Part shown: positions 21,758-27,748 of the stretch, one piece after another
Position numbering within the stretch: position 1 is the first letter of the stretch
Layout of the letters: every line of letters starts with the position of its first letter
DNA from: a virus
Strand: one strand, 5' to 3'
DNA: 28,534 nucleotides
Virus record (IMG/VR): IMGVR_UViG_3300044631_000738
Location: 1 to 28,534 of that record
The notes under the pieces: model-generated
Database searches by the model: none
What the model was told of the DNA's origin: nothing
What the model saw: only the letters and a program-made list of their open reading frames with translations
Translations under genes and position numbers: made by a program

Positions 21758-21830
21758 TATCTCCAACGGAATTTGAATCCGTGTTGCTGCCGTGAAAGGG
21801 CAGAGTCCTAGGCCACTAGACGATGGAGAC
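21758..21830 (-). tRNA. tRNA-Glu (TTC)
   Basis: Acceptor GTCTCCA/TGGAGAT with one G-T pair, anticodon stem CTGCC/GGCAG with loop CTTTCAC (TTC), T arm ACGGA-TTCAAAT-TCCGT. No encoded CCA. Four bases from tRNA-Arg. Confidence 0.9.
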
Positions 21831-21834
21831 AAAG

Positions 21835-21908
21835 TACATCTGGAAGGACTTGAACCTTCGGCTCTCTGCATATAAGGCAGGTACTCTAACCAACTGAGTT
21901 ACAGATGT
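21835..21908 (-). tRNA. tRNA-Ile (TAT)
   Basis: Acceptor ACATCTG/CAGATGT, D arm ACTC/GAGT, anticodon loop CTTATAT (TAT) on stem CCTGC/GCAGA with a C-A mismatch at its base, T arm GAAGG-TTCAAGT-CCTTC. It reads AUA, a codon that is common in this phage. Confidence 0.88.
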
Positions 21909-21909
21909 G

Positions 21910-21984
21910 TACACCAGGTAGGACTTGAACCTACGAATAGCCGAATTATGAGTTCGGTGCCTTAACCAACTTGGCTACTGGTGC
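21910..21984 (-). tRNA. tRNA with CAT anticodon (Met, or Ile2)
   Basis: Acceptor GCACCAG/CTGGTGT, anticodon stem CCGAA/TTCGG with loop CTCATAA (CAT), T arm GTAGG-TTCAAGT-CCTAC. The G1-T72 pair means it is unlikely to be an initiator, which needs a 1-72 mismatch. Elongator Met and lysidine-modified Ile2 cannot be separated by eye. Confidence 0.85.
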
Positions 21985-21990
21985 TAGACC

Positions 21991-22134
21991 TTATTTGATT
22001 AATAAACCAAAGAATGTTCCAATTAGAAAGCAAAGAATACCAACAGTCCAATGATAATAGGTTTTCATATGCTCTTTAATAATTACATGCTTTAGTTCGT
22101 CTGGGATTTTTTTTAACTTATCGTAATCCACCAT
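21991..22134 (-). CDS. 47-residue single-pass membrane protein
   Basis: ATG 22134 has GGAG eight bases upstream. A charged N-terminus (MVDYDKLKKIPDELKHVIIK) is followed by one membrane helix (WTVGILCFLIGTFFGLLI) and a terminal Lys. First gene of the leftward microgene chain next to the tRNAs. Function unknown. Confidence 0.65.
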   Translation of the reverse strand: MVDYDKLKKIPDELKHVIIKEHMKTYYHWTVGILCFLIGTFFGLLIK

Positions 22135-22148
22135 GATTAACTCCAGCC

Positions 22149-22310
22149 TTACTTAGAAATTGATTGCATTACACCAAGAAGTAGTTGTTCTCTAATAAGA
22201 TTTTGTCTACGCTCAAACCTTGATAGTTGTGGCTTAGCCTGTGTTCTTTTCTTGTTTTTGTTTGCTCGCTTGATCTTGTGTTGAGACACTTTGTTGTTAG
22301 ACTTTTTCAT
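22149..22310 (-). CDS. 53-residue very basic protein
   Basis: Begins MKKSNNKVSQHKIKRANKNK and continues with KRTQAKPQLSRFERRQNLIR; the N-terminal half is nearly all Lys/Arg/Asn/Gln, the rest a short amphipathic helix. Probably binds nucleic acid or ribosomes. ATG overlaps the upstream stop (TAATG) and GGGAG serves as ribosome site. Confidence 0.65.
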   Translation of the reverse strand: MKKSNNKVSQHKIKRANKNKKRTQAKPQLSRFERRQNLIREQLLLGVMQSISK

Positions 22311-22444
22311 TACTCTCCCTGGCTTTCTGATACGTTGTCACATGGACAGATAATTGATTCTGGAAGTTCATGAACCTTTGTCACAATTGTGATCATAGTT
22401 TCACACTCTTTGCACTTATAAATTTTCTTAACTCGATTGCTCAT
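22310..22444 (-). CDS. 44-residue zinc ribbon
   Basis: MSNRVKKIYKCKECETMITI then SIICPCDNV: C-x2-C and C-x-C pairs separated by a strand and turn, a minimal zinc ribbon. The gene starts from a leaderless promoter (TTGACT-17-TATGAT, six bases before ATG). Stop overlaps the next ATG. Confidence 0.7.
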   Translation of the reverse strand: MSNRVKKIYKCKECETMITIVTKVHELPESIICPCDNVSESQGE

Positions 22445-22450
22445 AGACTA

Positions 22451-22479
22451 ATCATACCATTCTCTGTAGTGTAAGTCAA
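22451..22479 (-). promoter_or_regulatory. Leaderless promoter for the zinc-ribbon operon
   Basis: On the minus strand TTGACT (22479-22474), 17-base spacer ending in TGG, TATGAT (22456-22451), then six bases to ATG 22444. It lies over the end of the phosphatase gene. Confidence 0.78.
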
Positions 22480-22925
22480 CTCTTATTGCCATCCCAAGTA
22501 CCTATTTTTTTTGTAGGAATGTTGTGATCTTCCCATAATTTTATCACATTTGGATTATCATCAACAGCATAAGTGACATCCCATAGTTTAGTTATCTTAT
22601 CAAGCATATCTTTCTTTGCTTCATAATCTGGTCTGTTGTCATCATCTGATCTCATGAACAAGCCATGAGACCTAATATTATTCTTAGCAAGCCACATAGA
22701 TGTCAGCCCACGATATTTTTCTTTTCGAGATGTAACAACAAGTATAGAGTGTCCATCACTGACAGAATTATTAAGCATCTCAACTACCTCTACGTTTGGC
22801 AGGGCATCTATAGAGGCACTATGAAAGGCATCGTAATCCCTATTAGAGCCACGAACATGGTGGAGGTATGGATCTACATTGGCTAGGGTACCATCTACAT
22901 CGTAGATGTGTGCTGTCGGCTTAAT
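22476..22925 (-). CDS. PNKP-type HAD phosphatase, probable ATT start
   Basis: Predicted polynucleotide 3'-phosphatase or related HAD hydrolase of 149 residues. Read from ATT 22925 it begins (M)KPTAHIYDVDGTLANVD: the catalytic DxDGT lies where the family normally has it. RDYDAFHSASIDALPNVEVV, LVVTSRKEKYRGLT and YAVDDNPNVIKLW match the phosphatase domain of T4 Pnkp. There is no ATG, GTG or TTG between the upstream stop and the catalytic motif; the first ATG (22778) would delete it. ATT overlaps the stop of the small upstream gene (ATTAA), with AAGG nine bases before. It probably repairs RNA or DNA ends; no kinase domain is fused. Confidence 0.78.
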   Translation of the reverse strand: MKPTAHIYDVDGTLANVDPYLHHVRGSNRDYDAFHSASIDALPNVEVVEMLNNSVSDGHSILVVTSRKEKYRGLTSMWLAKNNIRSHGLFMRSDDDNRPDYEAKKDMLDKITKLWDVTYAVDDNPNVIKLWEDHNIPTKKIGTWDGNKS

Positions 22926-23010
22926 CTTGGCTAACCTTGTATGTCATAATAAAATAGCATGCCACATACCCAGCAATAAATGCTGGTACCAAAAAGAATA
23001 AACTAATCAT
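22921..23010 (-). CDS. 29-residue membrane peptide
   Basis: The product begins MISLFFLVPAFIAGYVACYF and ends in KVSQD: a single membrane helix with a short polar tail. Its ATG overlaps the previous stop (ATGA) and its TAA overlaps the ATT start of the phosphatase, so it is embedded in a coupled chain. Confidence 0.55.
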   Translation of the reverse strand: MISLFFLVPAFIAGYVACYFIMTYKVSQD

Positions 23011-23180
23011 TCAAAATCCACCTGTCTCTCAAATAAGTTGGTCATATAATTACCTTTTCCTCTAGCAATATGTGCTGCAGCCAGGCGCATACCTAGTGCA
23101 TTTGTTACTGCTGGCTCAATAGGAAGAGCCTCAATCTCCCTTGCTATCTCTTCTCGTAATGCCATTTCGTCTATACTCAT
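23007..23180 (-). CDS. 57-residue helical protein
   Basis: Begins MSIDEMALREEIAREIEALP and contains GMRLAAAHIARGKG; two helices, acidic then basic. GGGAGGA gives a strong ribosome site and the end overlaps the next ATG. Resembles small conserved actinophage proteins of unknown function. Confidence 0.65.
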   Translation of the reverse strand: MSIDEMALREEIAREIEALPIEPAVTNALGMRLAAAHIARGKGNYMTNLFERQVDFE

Positions 23181-23497
23181 TCTTTATCCTCCCAATAGGC
23201 TTTGCCAAACTCATCGTAATCATCCCAGCCAGAATCAGACATATCAATCTTGATTTGATCCAAATCTTCTTTCCAGGCCTTAATGTCTATGGTATAGTAT
23301 GTTCCCCACCATTCGTAAGGCTTGTTAAGAATTTTGTACGTTTTTGCGTGGTACTTATATCGCCACCCAAATTCTTCATCTTCGTCCATATTAACACACT
23401 TAACTAAATGATTTGCTGCAAACTCTCCAGAGATGTTTCCTATCCATCGTAATGGTAGTATCTTAGTTCTTTGTGTCTTCGTTGAATGATTTATCAT
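23177..23497 (-). CDS. Uncharacterised acidic aromatic protein
   Basis: Up to 106 residues. Contains EFAANHLVKCVNMDEDEEFG, YEWWGTYYTIDIKAWKEDL and an acidic Trp-rich end. The first ATG (23497) lies 35 bases inside the preceding gene and has no ribosome site, so the N-terminus is uncertain. The end overlaps the next gene by four bases. No family recognised. Confidence 0.6.
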   Translation of the reverse strand: MINHSTKTQRTKILPLRWIGNISGEFAANHLVKCVNMDEDEEFGWRYKYHAKTYKILNKPYEWWGTYYTIDIKAWKEDLDQIKIDMSDSGWDDYDEFGKAYWEDKE

Positions 23498-23591
23498 CTT
23501 CAGTCACCCACACTTTCTTTCCATCTTTGTATACAGGCCAATAGCCCAAGGCTCTCCAGTCCATCTTCGTAATCTTAGGCTCTCTTGGCAT
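23463..23591 (-). CDS. 42-residue Trp-rich protein
   Basis: MPREPKITKMDWRALGYWPV then YKDGKKVWVTEDDKSF. A small beta hairpin with basic N-terminus, loosely like the protein at 21139 (W-x-V-x-x-Y-K-D-G). It overlaps the neighbours on both sides. Coding status rests on this layout alone. Confidence 0.5.
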   Translation of the reverse strand: MPREPKITKMDWRALGYWPVYKDGKKVWVTEDDKSFNEDTKN

Positions 23592-23682
23592 TTACACACC
23601 AGATCTTTCCATCAGACATTGTTTGATGAGCATTCCAAAACCACTCTGATTCTTTAGATAGTCCGCATACATTGCACATCAT
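23575..23682 (-). CDS. 35-residue Cys protein
   Basis: MMCNVCGLSKESEWFWNAHQ, then IWCVNAKRA: C-x2-C-G, His and one more Cys, a likely one-zinc knuckle. The ATG overlaps the previous TGA (ATGA), supporting translation. Confidence 0.5.
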   Translation of the reverse strand: MMCNVCGLSKESEWFWNAHQTMSDGKIWCVNAKRA

Positions 23683-23789
23683 TGTCTATGCCGTTTCTTA
23701 TTTCCAAACTTAGACTTAACATCAGCCTTAGCCTGATTAACTATGGCGTTCGTAATGTCTTCTAAATTAAACTCTTCTTCAGCATCCAT
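23679..23789 (-). CDS. 36-residue protein, N-terminus MDAEEEFNLED
   Basis: A short acidic N-terminus and a basic tail (KSKFGNKKRHRQ). Its ATG overlaps the stop of the next microgene upstream (TAATG), and its own stop overlaps the following ATG. The N-terminus resembles that of the gene at 23789-23887, suggesting a tandem duplication. Confidence 0.5.
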   Translation of the reverse strand: MDAEEEFNLEDITNAIVNQAKADVKSKFGNKKRHRQ

Positions 23790-23887
23790 TAGTCAATCCT
23801 ATCTAAATCTTCAAGGCTATTAATACCATAAAGATTAATCATTTCTTCAACAGTAAACTCTAAGTCAAACTCTTGTTCAGTATCCAC
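23789..23887 (-). CDS. 32-residue acidic protein, N-terminus MDTEQEFDLEF
   Basis: GTG 23887 lies 11 bases inside the end of the preceding gene and the TAA overlaps the next ATG. The sequence MDTEQEFDLEFTVEEMINLY and GINSLEDLDRID is strongly acidic. Starts without a visible ribosome site, so probably relies on coupling. Confidence 0.45.
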   Translation of the reverse strand: MDTEQEFDLEFTVEEMINLYGINSLEDLDRID

Positions 23888-24086
23888 CTAAGCACTCATT
23901 TCTTGTATGAAACAGTCTAATCTTTGTCATAATTTTGCGGGATGGAGCATAAAGATCATCCTTACAAGAAGAACACTTATAAGACCATTCACCAGTAAAG
24001 AAGTCATGTACATAACCCTTAGCGTTAGCATACTTCTTGGCTACAAAGGTTTGAAATGGATCGGGTATATCGTAATGTCTAGGCAT
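23877..24086 (-). CDS. 69-residue zinc-finger-like protein
   Basis: ATG 24086 has GGAG at good distance; the longer frame to 24128 would lie inside the membrane-protein gene and is not needed. Contains PRHYDIPDPFQTFVAKK, then YKCSSCKDDLYAPSR and LFHTRNECLGGY. C-x2-C with H and C at the end gives a possible zinc site. Function unknown. Confidence 0.68.
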   Translation of the reverse strand: MPRHYDIPDPFQTFVAKKYANAKGYVHDFFTGEWSYKCSSCKDDLYAPSRKIMTKIRLFHTRNECLGGY

Positions 24087-24309
24087 CTCGTCTCCAGTGT
24101 AGGTAAGATCTAATATAAACAGCACCATAGGCTACTGCTGCAAAGATAAATCCATACTGATCTGTGACTAAAGCATATGCTATCCATAAACACTCATTGA
24201 AAAGTAAAACAAACCATCCCCATAGGGTTTTTTTACCTACAAAATAAATACCAGATACGCCAATGCAGGCAAGTACCCAGTGTGCATAGTCAGCAATCCA
24301 TTGAATCAT
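24079..24309 (-). CDS. Small membrane protein
   Basis: A 76-residue protein with three hydrophobic segments (AHWVLACIGVSGIYFVG, WGWFVLLFNECLWIAYAL, FIFAAVAYGAVYI) and a basic end (HWRRDA). No family recognised; it resembles membrane proteins found in actinophage genomes. Leaderless promoter TTGACT-17-TATACT. Confidence 0.72.
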   Translation of the reverse strand: MIQWIADYAHWVLACIGVSGIYFVGKKTLWGWFVLLFNECLWIAYALVTDQYGFIFAAVAYGAVYIRSYLHWRRDA

Positions 24310-24315
24310 ATATAT

Positions 24316-24344
24316 AGTATAACAGAGAACTACCTCTAAGTCAA
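24316..24344 (-). promoter_or_regulatory. Leaderless promoter of the membrane-protein operon
   Basis: Minus strand: TTGACT (24344-24339), 17-base spacer ending in TGT, TATACT (24321-24316), then six bases to ATG 24309. Same design as the promoter at 22451-22479. Confidence 0.78.
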
Positions 24345-24842
24345 TTTGATTGATTTACTCAGCAATTCTAGATAATGTGGATAACATTTTTCGATATCCT
24401 GTTTACTAAAATATTCTTCTTCATATTCTTTAACTGTTTTACTAGACACAAGATACTCATAGTCCTTGTCGTCTTTCATCATAGGATATTCCATAGGATT
24501 TTTTTTAAAGCCTAGAGTATCACACACACTTTTTGTTATTTCTTCTGGAAAAGAAACTAAATCTTCGTAATCAATAACTAAATTAGCATCCTTGTTTAAA
24601 AAAGTATATGTATCAATATAATATTTTATGTAGTCGTTGTCTAGATATGTATCTGGAAAATAATGTTTCTTCATTGCCATTGTGGATTTTATACTATCAA
24701 AAGGATTTCGTGCAATAGTTATAATAAAACTATTATCAAAAACTTGATAATGGCTAGAGTCTATCTTTTGAGATGAGTATGTTAGAATAAGGTGTTGAAG
24801 ATAATGTGTCCCAGACCTTGGGTATGTAATTATTCTATTCAT
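24336..24842 (-). CDS. Short sulfotransferase-like protein
   Basis: A 168-residue protein with MNRIITYPRSGTHYLQHLIL, the 5'-phosphosulfate-binding loop (TYPRSGTHYL), then FIITIARNPFDSIKSTM, the 3'-phosphate-binding strand (R-N-P-x-x-x-x-x-S), and LVIDYEDLVSFPEE. Length is well below the 250-300 residues of typical sulfotransferases, but both PAPS motifs are present. Its C-terminal half aligns with the partial gene at the right edge (VIDYxxLVxFP; LSSK/VSSK...EY). Acceptor unknown. Confidence 0.78.
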   Translation of the reverse strand: MNRIITYPRSGTHYLQHLILTYSSQKIDSSHYQVFDNSFIITIARNPFDSIKSTMAMKKHYFPDTYLDNDYIKYYIDTYTFLNKDANLVIDYEDLVSFPEEITKSVCDTLGFKKNPMEYPMMKDDKDYEYLVSSKTVKEYEEEYFSKQDIEKCYPHYLELLSKSIKLT

Positions 24843-24856
24843 TTAAAGATTACCAG

Positions 24857-24982
24857 TTAGACAATCAGGCCCATAGAAAGATGGTCTAAGCATACATCTG
24901 CAACAATATACTTCTCATTGTTAACAACAATATCAAAATGAGTAGCATCGCTATCGCAAAAAAAACACTTAGACTTATTCAT
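24857..24982 (-). CDS. 41-residue zinc protein, DUF7455-like
   Basis: MNKSKCFFCDSDATHFDIVV then YIVADVCLDHLS: C-x2-C and C-x2-H pairs around a strand pair, the same plan as the proteins at 13422 and 17611. Leaderless: TGG-TATAAT ends six bases before the ATG. Confidence 0.68.
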   Translation of the reverse strand: MNKSKCFFCDSDATHFDIVVNNEKYIVADVCLDHLSMGLIV

Positions 24983-24988
24983 ATATTT

Positions 24989-24997
24989 ATTATACCA
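24989..24997 (-). promoter_or_regulatory. Extended -10 promoter (TGGTATAAT), leaderless
   Basis: Minus strand TGG-TATAAT followed by six bases and ATG 24982. It drives the zinc microgene and probably the sulfotransferase-like gene behind it. Confidence 0.68.
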
Positions 24998-26392
24998 TTA
25001 AACAAAATCAAACCATATAGGCATAATATATCTTGACCCATTTACAGGCATTATGTTATACCAGTAGTGGACATTTCCAGGAAACATAACTAGGTCACCA
25101 GCCTTCGGCTTAATAGATACATCTTGATGCATAAAGGAAATCCTTCCTCCTTCGTAATCATCATTTAGGTATATCCACCCAGCCATATGGTTAGAATCTT
25201 TAGACCCCATGTCATCTATAGGAATTGTAAAACTGCTGCTGTGTCTCCACTCAGCAAAACGAGAATGTCTTGGCTTTACTTTTACACCGTATTCTTTTTC
25301 TAAAAGAGAATGAACTCCAGGAATATATTTTTCTGGAAGATCAAGAGAGTCATAGTATATTAATGATATGGCACCAGATTGAAGCATCCTTACATTACTT
25401 GTTTCTGTTTCTTTAATCATTTTTACAATGTCAGAACATTCTTCTTTGCTAAGATAATTATTAAATACCTTTATATTGTTAGCGCCTCTACCAATTGCTG
25501 CAAAATTTTTAGCAGTTAAGTTTGCATCAGTTGTGGTAGATTCTTTACCATTAAACTCTTTAACTAACTTAAGAAGTTGGCTAATATCTTCTTGATCGGT
25601 ATGAATCATAAAATCATATACTCCAAACTTATCAGAAAGTTCTTTTATTTGTTTCTTTACTTCTTCCATCGTTCCCTTTACATGATGATGCTGCCTTCTT
25701 TCTGGTGCATTTTTATCATACTTAACATTCTTTTCATCATCTAGATTATTAATAATAAGTGGATCAATGATTACTATTGGCTTAGGGCCTTGAATTTTTT
25801 TAAACTGATCCTTATACAATAAGTTATCGTCAACATAAATATATTCACAATGCTTGTTTGCTATACCAATTGTAGTATCTGAAGAACCAACAACTGCCAT
25901 ATGTGTTTTGTGAGTATGTGTTTGCATCAAATCCATGAATTTGTCCATCCAAACTGCAGATATTGCAACTCTTTTATCTAGAGTGTCAATTAGGCTTGGG
26001 TCATGCATGTAATGATCTACTACTATCTTTTCAGACTTGTCATTACCTTCATCGCCCCATCTTCCAGCAACTAGGTTTACACCAATTCTTCCAGGTGCAA
26101 ACTGATTTAGTGTGTCAACTATTTTAGCAGCATAGTCTGGACTTGTCCCATATGCAGGCAACGCAATAGTCATAATTAATTGATTTGTTTTCTGTAGGGC
26201 TTCTTGTATAACTAAAGAAAAATCTATACCACCTGGACCATATGGAAGAAGAACAGATTTTACATTTGCATTATCTAGTTCTTGTGCCATACCGAGAATT
26301 CCCTTAAGGTCTAGATGCTCAGTGCTATCATTTACTTGCCAGTGTCTTCTCCACATCCAGTGAAAAGTTATTGGTCTATTTGTGTTATCCAT
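24998..26392 (-). CDS. Luciferase-like monooxygenase / degenerate 2OG oxygenase fusion
   Basis: A 464-residue two-domain protein. Residues 1-290 match luciferase-like FMN enzymes of the SsuD type: ITFHWMWRRHW, AQELDNANVKSVLLPYGPGG, TIALPAYGTSPDYAAK, FAPGRIGVNLVAGRWGDEG. Residues 305-464 match the prolyl-hydroxylase-like oxygenase encoded by the next gene upstream (GWIYLNDDYEGGRISF; KAGDLVMFPGNVHYW; GSRYIMPIWF). The paralogue's first iron ligand His is Pro391 here (IPIDD versus LHVDD) and its distal His is Tyr445 (WYNI versus AHEV), while Asp393 and Arg454 remain. Iron binding is therefore doubtful, and the domain may act as a binding module. Confidence 0.75.
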   Translation of the reverse strand: MDNTNRPITFHWMWRRHWQVNDSTEHLDLKGILGMAQELDNANVKSVLLPYGPGGIDFSLVIQEALQKTNQLIMTIALPAYGTSPDYAAKIVDTLNQFAPGRIGVNLVAGRWGDEGNDKSEKIVVDHYMHDPSLIDTLDKRVAISAVWMDKFMDLMQTHTHKTHMAVVGSSDTTIGIANKHCEYIYVDDNLLYKDQFKKIQGPKPIVIIDPLIINNLDDEKNVKYDKNAPERRQHHHVKGTMEEVKKQIKELSDKFGVYDFMIHTDQEDISQLLKLVKEFNGKESTTTDANLTAKNFAAIGRGANNIKVFNNYLSKEECSDIVKMIKETETSNVRMLQSGAISLIYYDSLDLPEKYIPGVHSLLEKEYGVKVKPRHSRFAEWRHSSSFTIPIDDMGSKDSNHMAGWIYLNDDYEGGRISFMHQDVSIKPKAGDLVMFPGNVHYWYNIMPVNGSRYIMPIWFDFV

Positions 26393-26651
26393 TTTTTGCT
26401 ACTCTTCCTTTTGTTTTGAACCAAGAACCTATCTTAGCCTTGGCAACCTTGCTTCTTAAGATTTCACCAAATGTTTCATGAGATATCTCTGATCCAAGAT
26501 ATTCTTGACCAGTTTCAAGATCAATTAGTTTCCACTTTCCAGGTGCCTTTGTGTGTAGTATAAGGTCAATTGGGTGATCGTAATCATTTACTTCAGATCC
26601 ATCTAGAAGTTTTCTTTTTTTATTGTGAGGTTCTGAAGCGTTTTCTATCAT
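26385..26651 (-). CDS. Uncharacterised 88-residue protein
   Basis: Basic, with DYDHPIDLILHTKAPGKWKL, DLETGQEYLGSE and a KVAKAKIGSWFKTKGRV tail. A compact beta/alpha fold is likely. Leaderless start (TATAAT six bases before ATG 26651); its end overlaps the fusion gene's ATG by eight bases. Genes of this kind lie beside oxygenases in other phages, but I do not recognise a function. Confidence 0.7.
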   Translation of the reverse strand: MIENASEPHNKKRKLLDGSEVNDYDHPIDLILHTKAPGKWKLIDLETGQEYLGSEISHETFGEILRSKVAKAKIGSWFKTKGRVAKNG

Positions 26652-26657
26652 TGTTCA

Positions 26658-26663
26658 ATTATA
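26658..26663 (-). promoter_or_regulatory. -10 box, leaderless
   Basis: Minus strand TATAAT, six bases before ATG 26651; lies between the two oxygenase-type genes. No -35 box is visible. Confidence 0.6.
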
Positions 26664-26665
26664 CC

Positions 26666-27274
26666 CTACGGTATTGTAAACCAGATAGGTAGGGTATATC
26701 TTGTTCCAGACAAAATTTCAAATACTTCATGTGCATAGTGCATATTTCCAGGGAACATGATTAGGTCACCCCTTTTAGGTTTAAAGACAAACCCATGTGT
26801 AGCAAAACCCAACTCTCCGCCCTCATATTTATCATTTAAATAAACAAGTGTTGGCAGATGATTGTCTGTTACATAGCCAAGATCATCAACATGAAGGCTT
26901 AGTTTGCTGCCGACATCCCATCTTGCAATATTTAGCCTATCGCTTTTTGGCTCAACATTTTCAATGTCATACGCCTTTTTTATTTCATCAGATACTCTGC
27001 CGATTACATTATCTTTGTCAGGAATTCCTTCATAGTTGTGAATCCACGAAGTAGGATTGCCATCGTTATCTTTTTGAGAAACAAAACTTACCATTCTTCT
27101 TTCATCTATGTGTGATAAAATATATCTAATCTCTTTATCAGAAAGAAAGTTTGGGATAATTTTTATGTTATCTGGAGAGTTTCCCACCTTTTCAAAAAAC
27201 TCCATGTAGGATGGTTTTCTTTCGATTTCGGCTGGGTTATGTCCAACAGGCTGATTATTAACTATATATGGCAT
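26666..27274 (-). CDS. 2OG-Fe(II) oxygenase, prolyl 4-hydroxylase-like
   Basis: A 202-residue protein with an intact site: His128 and Asp130 (LHVDD), TLVYLNDKYEGGELGF, KRGDLIMFPGNMHY, His182 (AHEV) and Arg192 (GTRYTLPIWF). Start: an in-frame ATG at 27292 exists, but TATAAT (27286-27281) lies between it and the ATG at 27274 with six bases to spare, so 27274 is taken as the leaderless start. Its domain is the closest relative of the C-terminal part of the downstream fusion, pointing to duplication and then decay in the fusion copy. Confidence 0.88.
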   Translation of the reverse strand: MPYIVNNQPVGHNPAEIERKPSYMEFFEKVGNSPDNIKIIPNFLSDKEIRYILSHIDERRMVSFVSQKDNDGNPTSWIHNYEGIPDKDNVIGRVSDEIKKAYDIENVEPKSDRLNIARWDVGSKLSLHVDDLGYVTDNHLPTLVYLNDKYEGGELGFATHGFVFKPKRGDLIMFPGNMHYAHEVFEILSGTRYTLPIWFTIP

Positions 27275-27280
27275 ATAACT

Positions 27281-27286
27281 ATTATA
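27281..27286 (-). promoter_or_regulatory. -10 box, leaderless, fixes the oxygenase start
   Basis: Minus strand TATAAT followed by AGTTAT and ATG 27274. It lies within the longer reading frame from 27292 and so argues against that start. Confidence 0.6.
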
Positions 27287-27338
27287 CACCATAGGTAAAT
27301 CTTTAAAGTTCGGCGCAAAATAGAAGTTATAAACCTTC

Positions 27339-27360
27339 CTATGCCCTAAACGGGCAATAG
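27339..27360 (-). terminator. Possible terminator of the 27.5 kb microgenes
   Basis: Minus strand CTATTGCCC, loop GTTTA, GGGCATAG: an 8-bp stem with one bulged T. No clean T tract follows, so termination would be weak. Confidence 0.4.
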
Positions 27361-27363
27361 TGG

Positions 27364-27546
27364 TTAGTATCCTTCATCTGCTCCCATATCGATAACACCC
27401 TTAGTATCAAGGCATAGTTTACATATCTCAAAGAACATTGTGCCAGAGGAATCTATTCTATAATCGTAATCATGTTCATGAGGTGTTTTACGCATCTCAT
27501 TGAACCTTTTCCAAGGGTCCTTCATGAAGTCATCTAGGCTAGACAT
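27364..27546 (-). CDS. 60-residue hypothetical protein with HEHDYDYR motif
   Basis: MSSLDDFMKDPWKRFNEMRK, PHEHDYDYRIDSSGTMFFEI, CKLCLDTKG. A C-x2-C pair and a His-rich stretch could bind a metal. ATG 27546 is chosen as the start that overlaps the upstream stop (ATGTCTAG) with least overlap; in-frame ATGs at 27552 and 27573 are alternatives. Confidence 0.6.
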   Translation of the reverse strand: MSSLDDFMKDPWKRFNEMRKTPHEHDYDYRIDSSGTMFFEICKLCLDTKGVIDMGADEGY

Positions 27547-27700
27547 TCTCATACTTTCTTTTATATTCATCATAGGTTACATAGCACTTGCCACAGGCTA
27601 TCTCACCACACTGCAATGACCATTCAAATTCATGGGTGCAGTTAATTATGATCATTTTCCAAAATCGGTTGTCTATTTGTCTTTTTGTTAGAGGTTTCAT
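27539..27700 (-). CDS. 53-residue Cys-rich protein
   Basis: MKPLTKRQIDNRFWKMIIIN, then CTHEFEWSLQCGEIACGKCY: C-x-H, C-x4-C-x2-C, which suggests one zinc site. Leaderless promoter TTGACA-17-TATGAT. The C-terminus YDEYKRKYENV is charged. Function unknown. Confidence 0.68.
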   Translation of the reverse strand: MKPLTKRQIDNRFWKMIIINCTHEFEWSLQCGEIACGKCYVTYDEYKRKYENV

Positions 27701-27706
27701 AACTCA

Positions 27707-27742
27707 ATCATATCAAATTTTGCGGGGGATGTCAAGTATAAT
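27707..27742. promoter_or_regulatory. Divergent leaderless promoter pair
   Basis: Minus strand: TTGACA (27735-27730), 17-base spacer, TATGAT (27712-27707), six bases to ATG 27700. Plus strand: TATAAT (27737-27742), six bases to ATG 27749. The two promoters abut back to back within 49 bases between the start codons. Confidence 0.75.
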
Positions 27743-27748
27743 AGACTA

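Noticed and set aside
22776-22778. ATG 22778 as start of the phosphatase
   Set aside because: It would remove the catalytic DxDGT motif and about a third of the domain.
24087-24128. Upstream extension of the zinc-finger-like protein to ATG 24128
   Set aside because: It would lie within the membrane-protein gene, while ATG 24086 has a good ribosome site.
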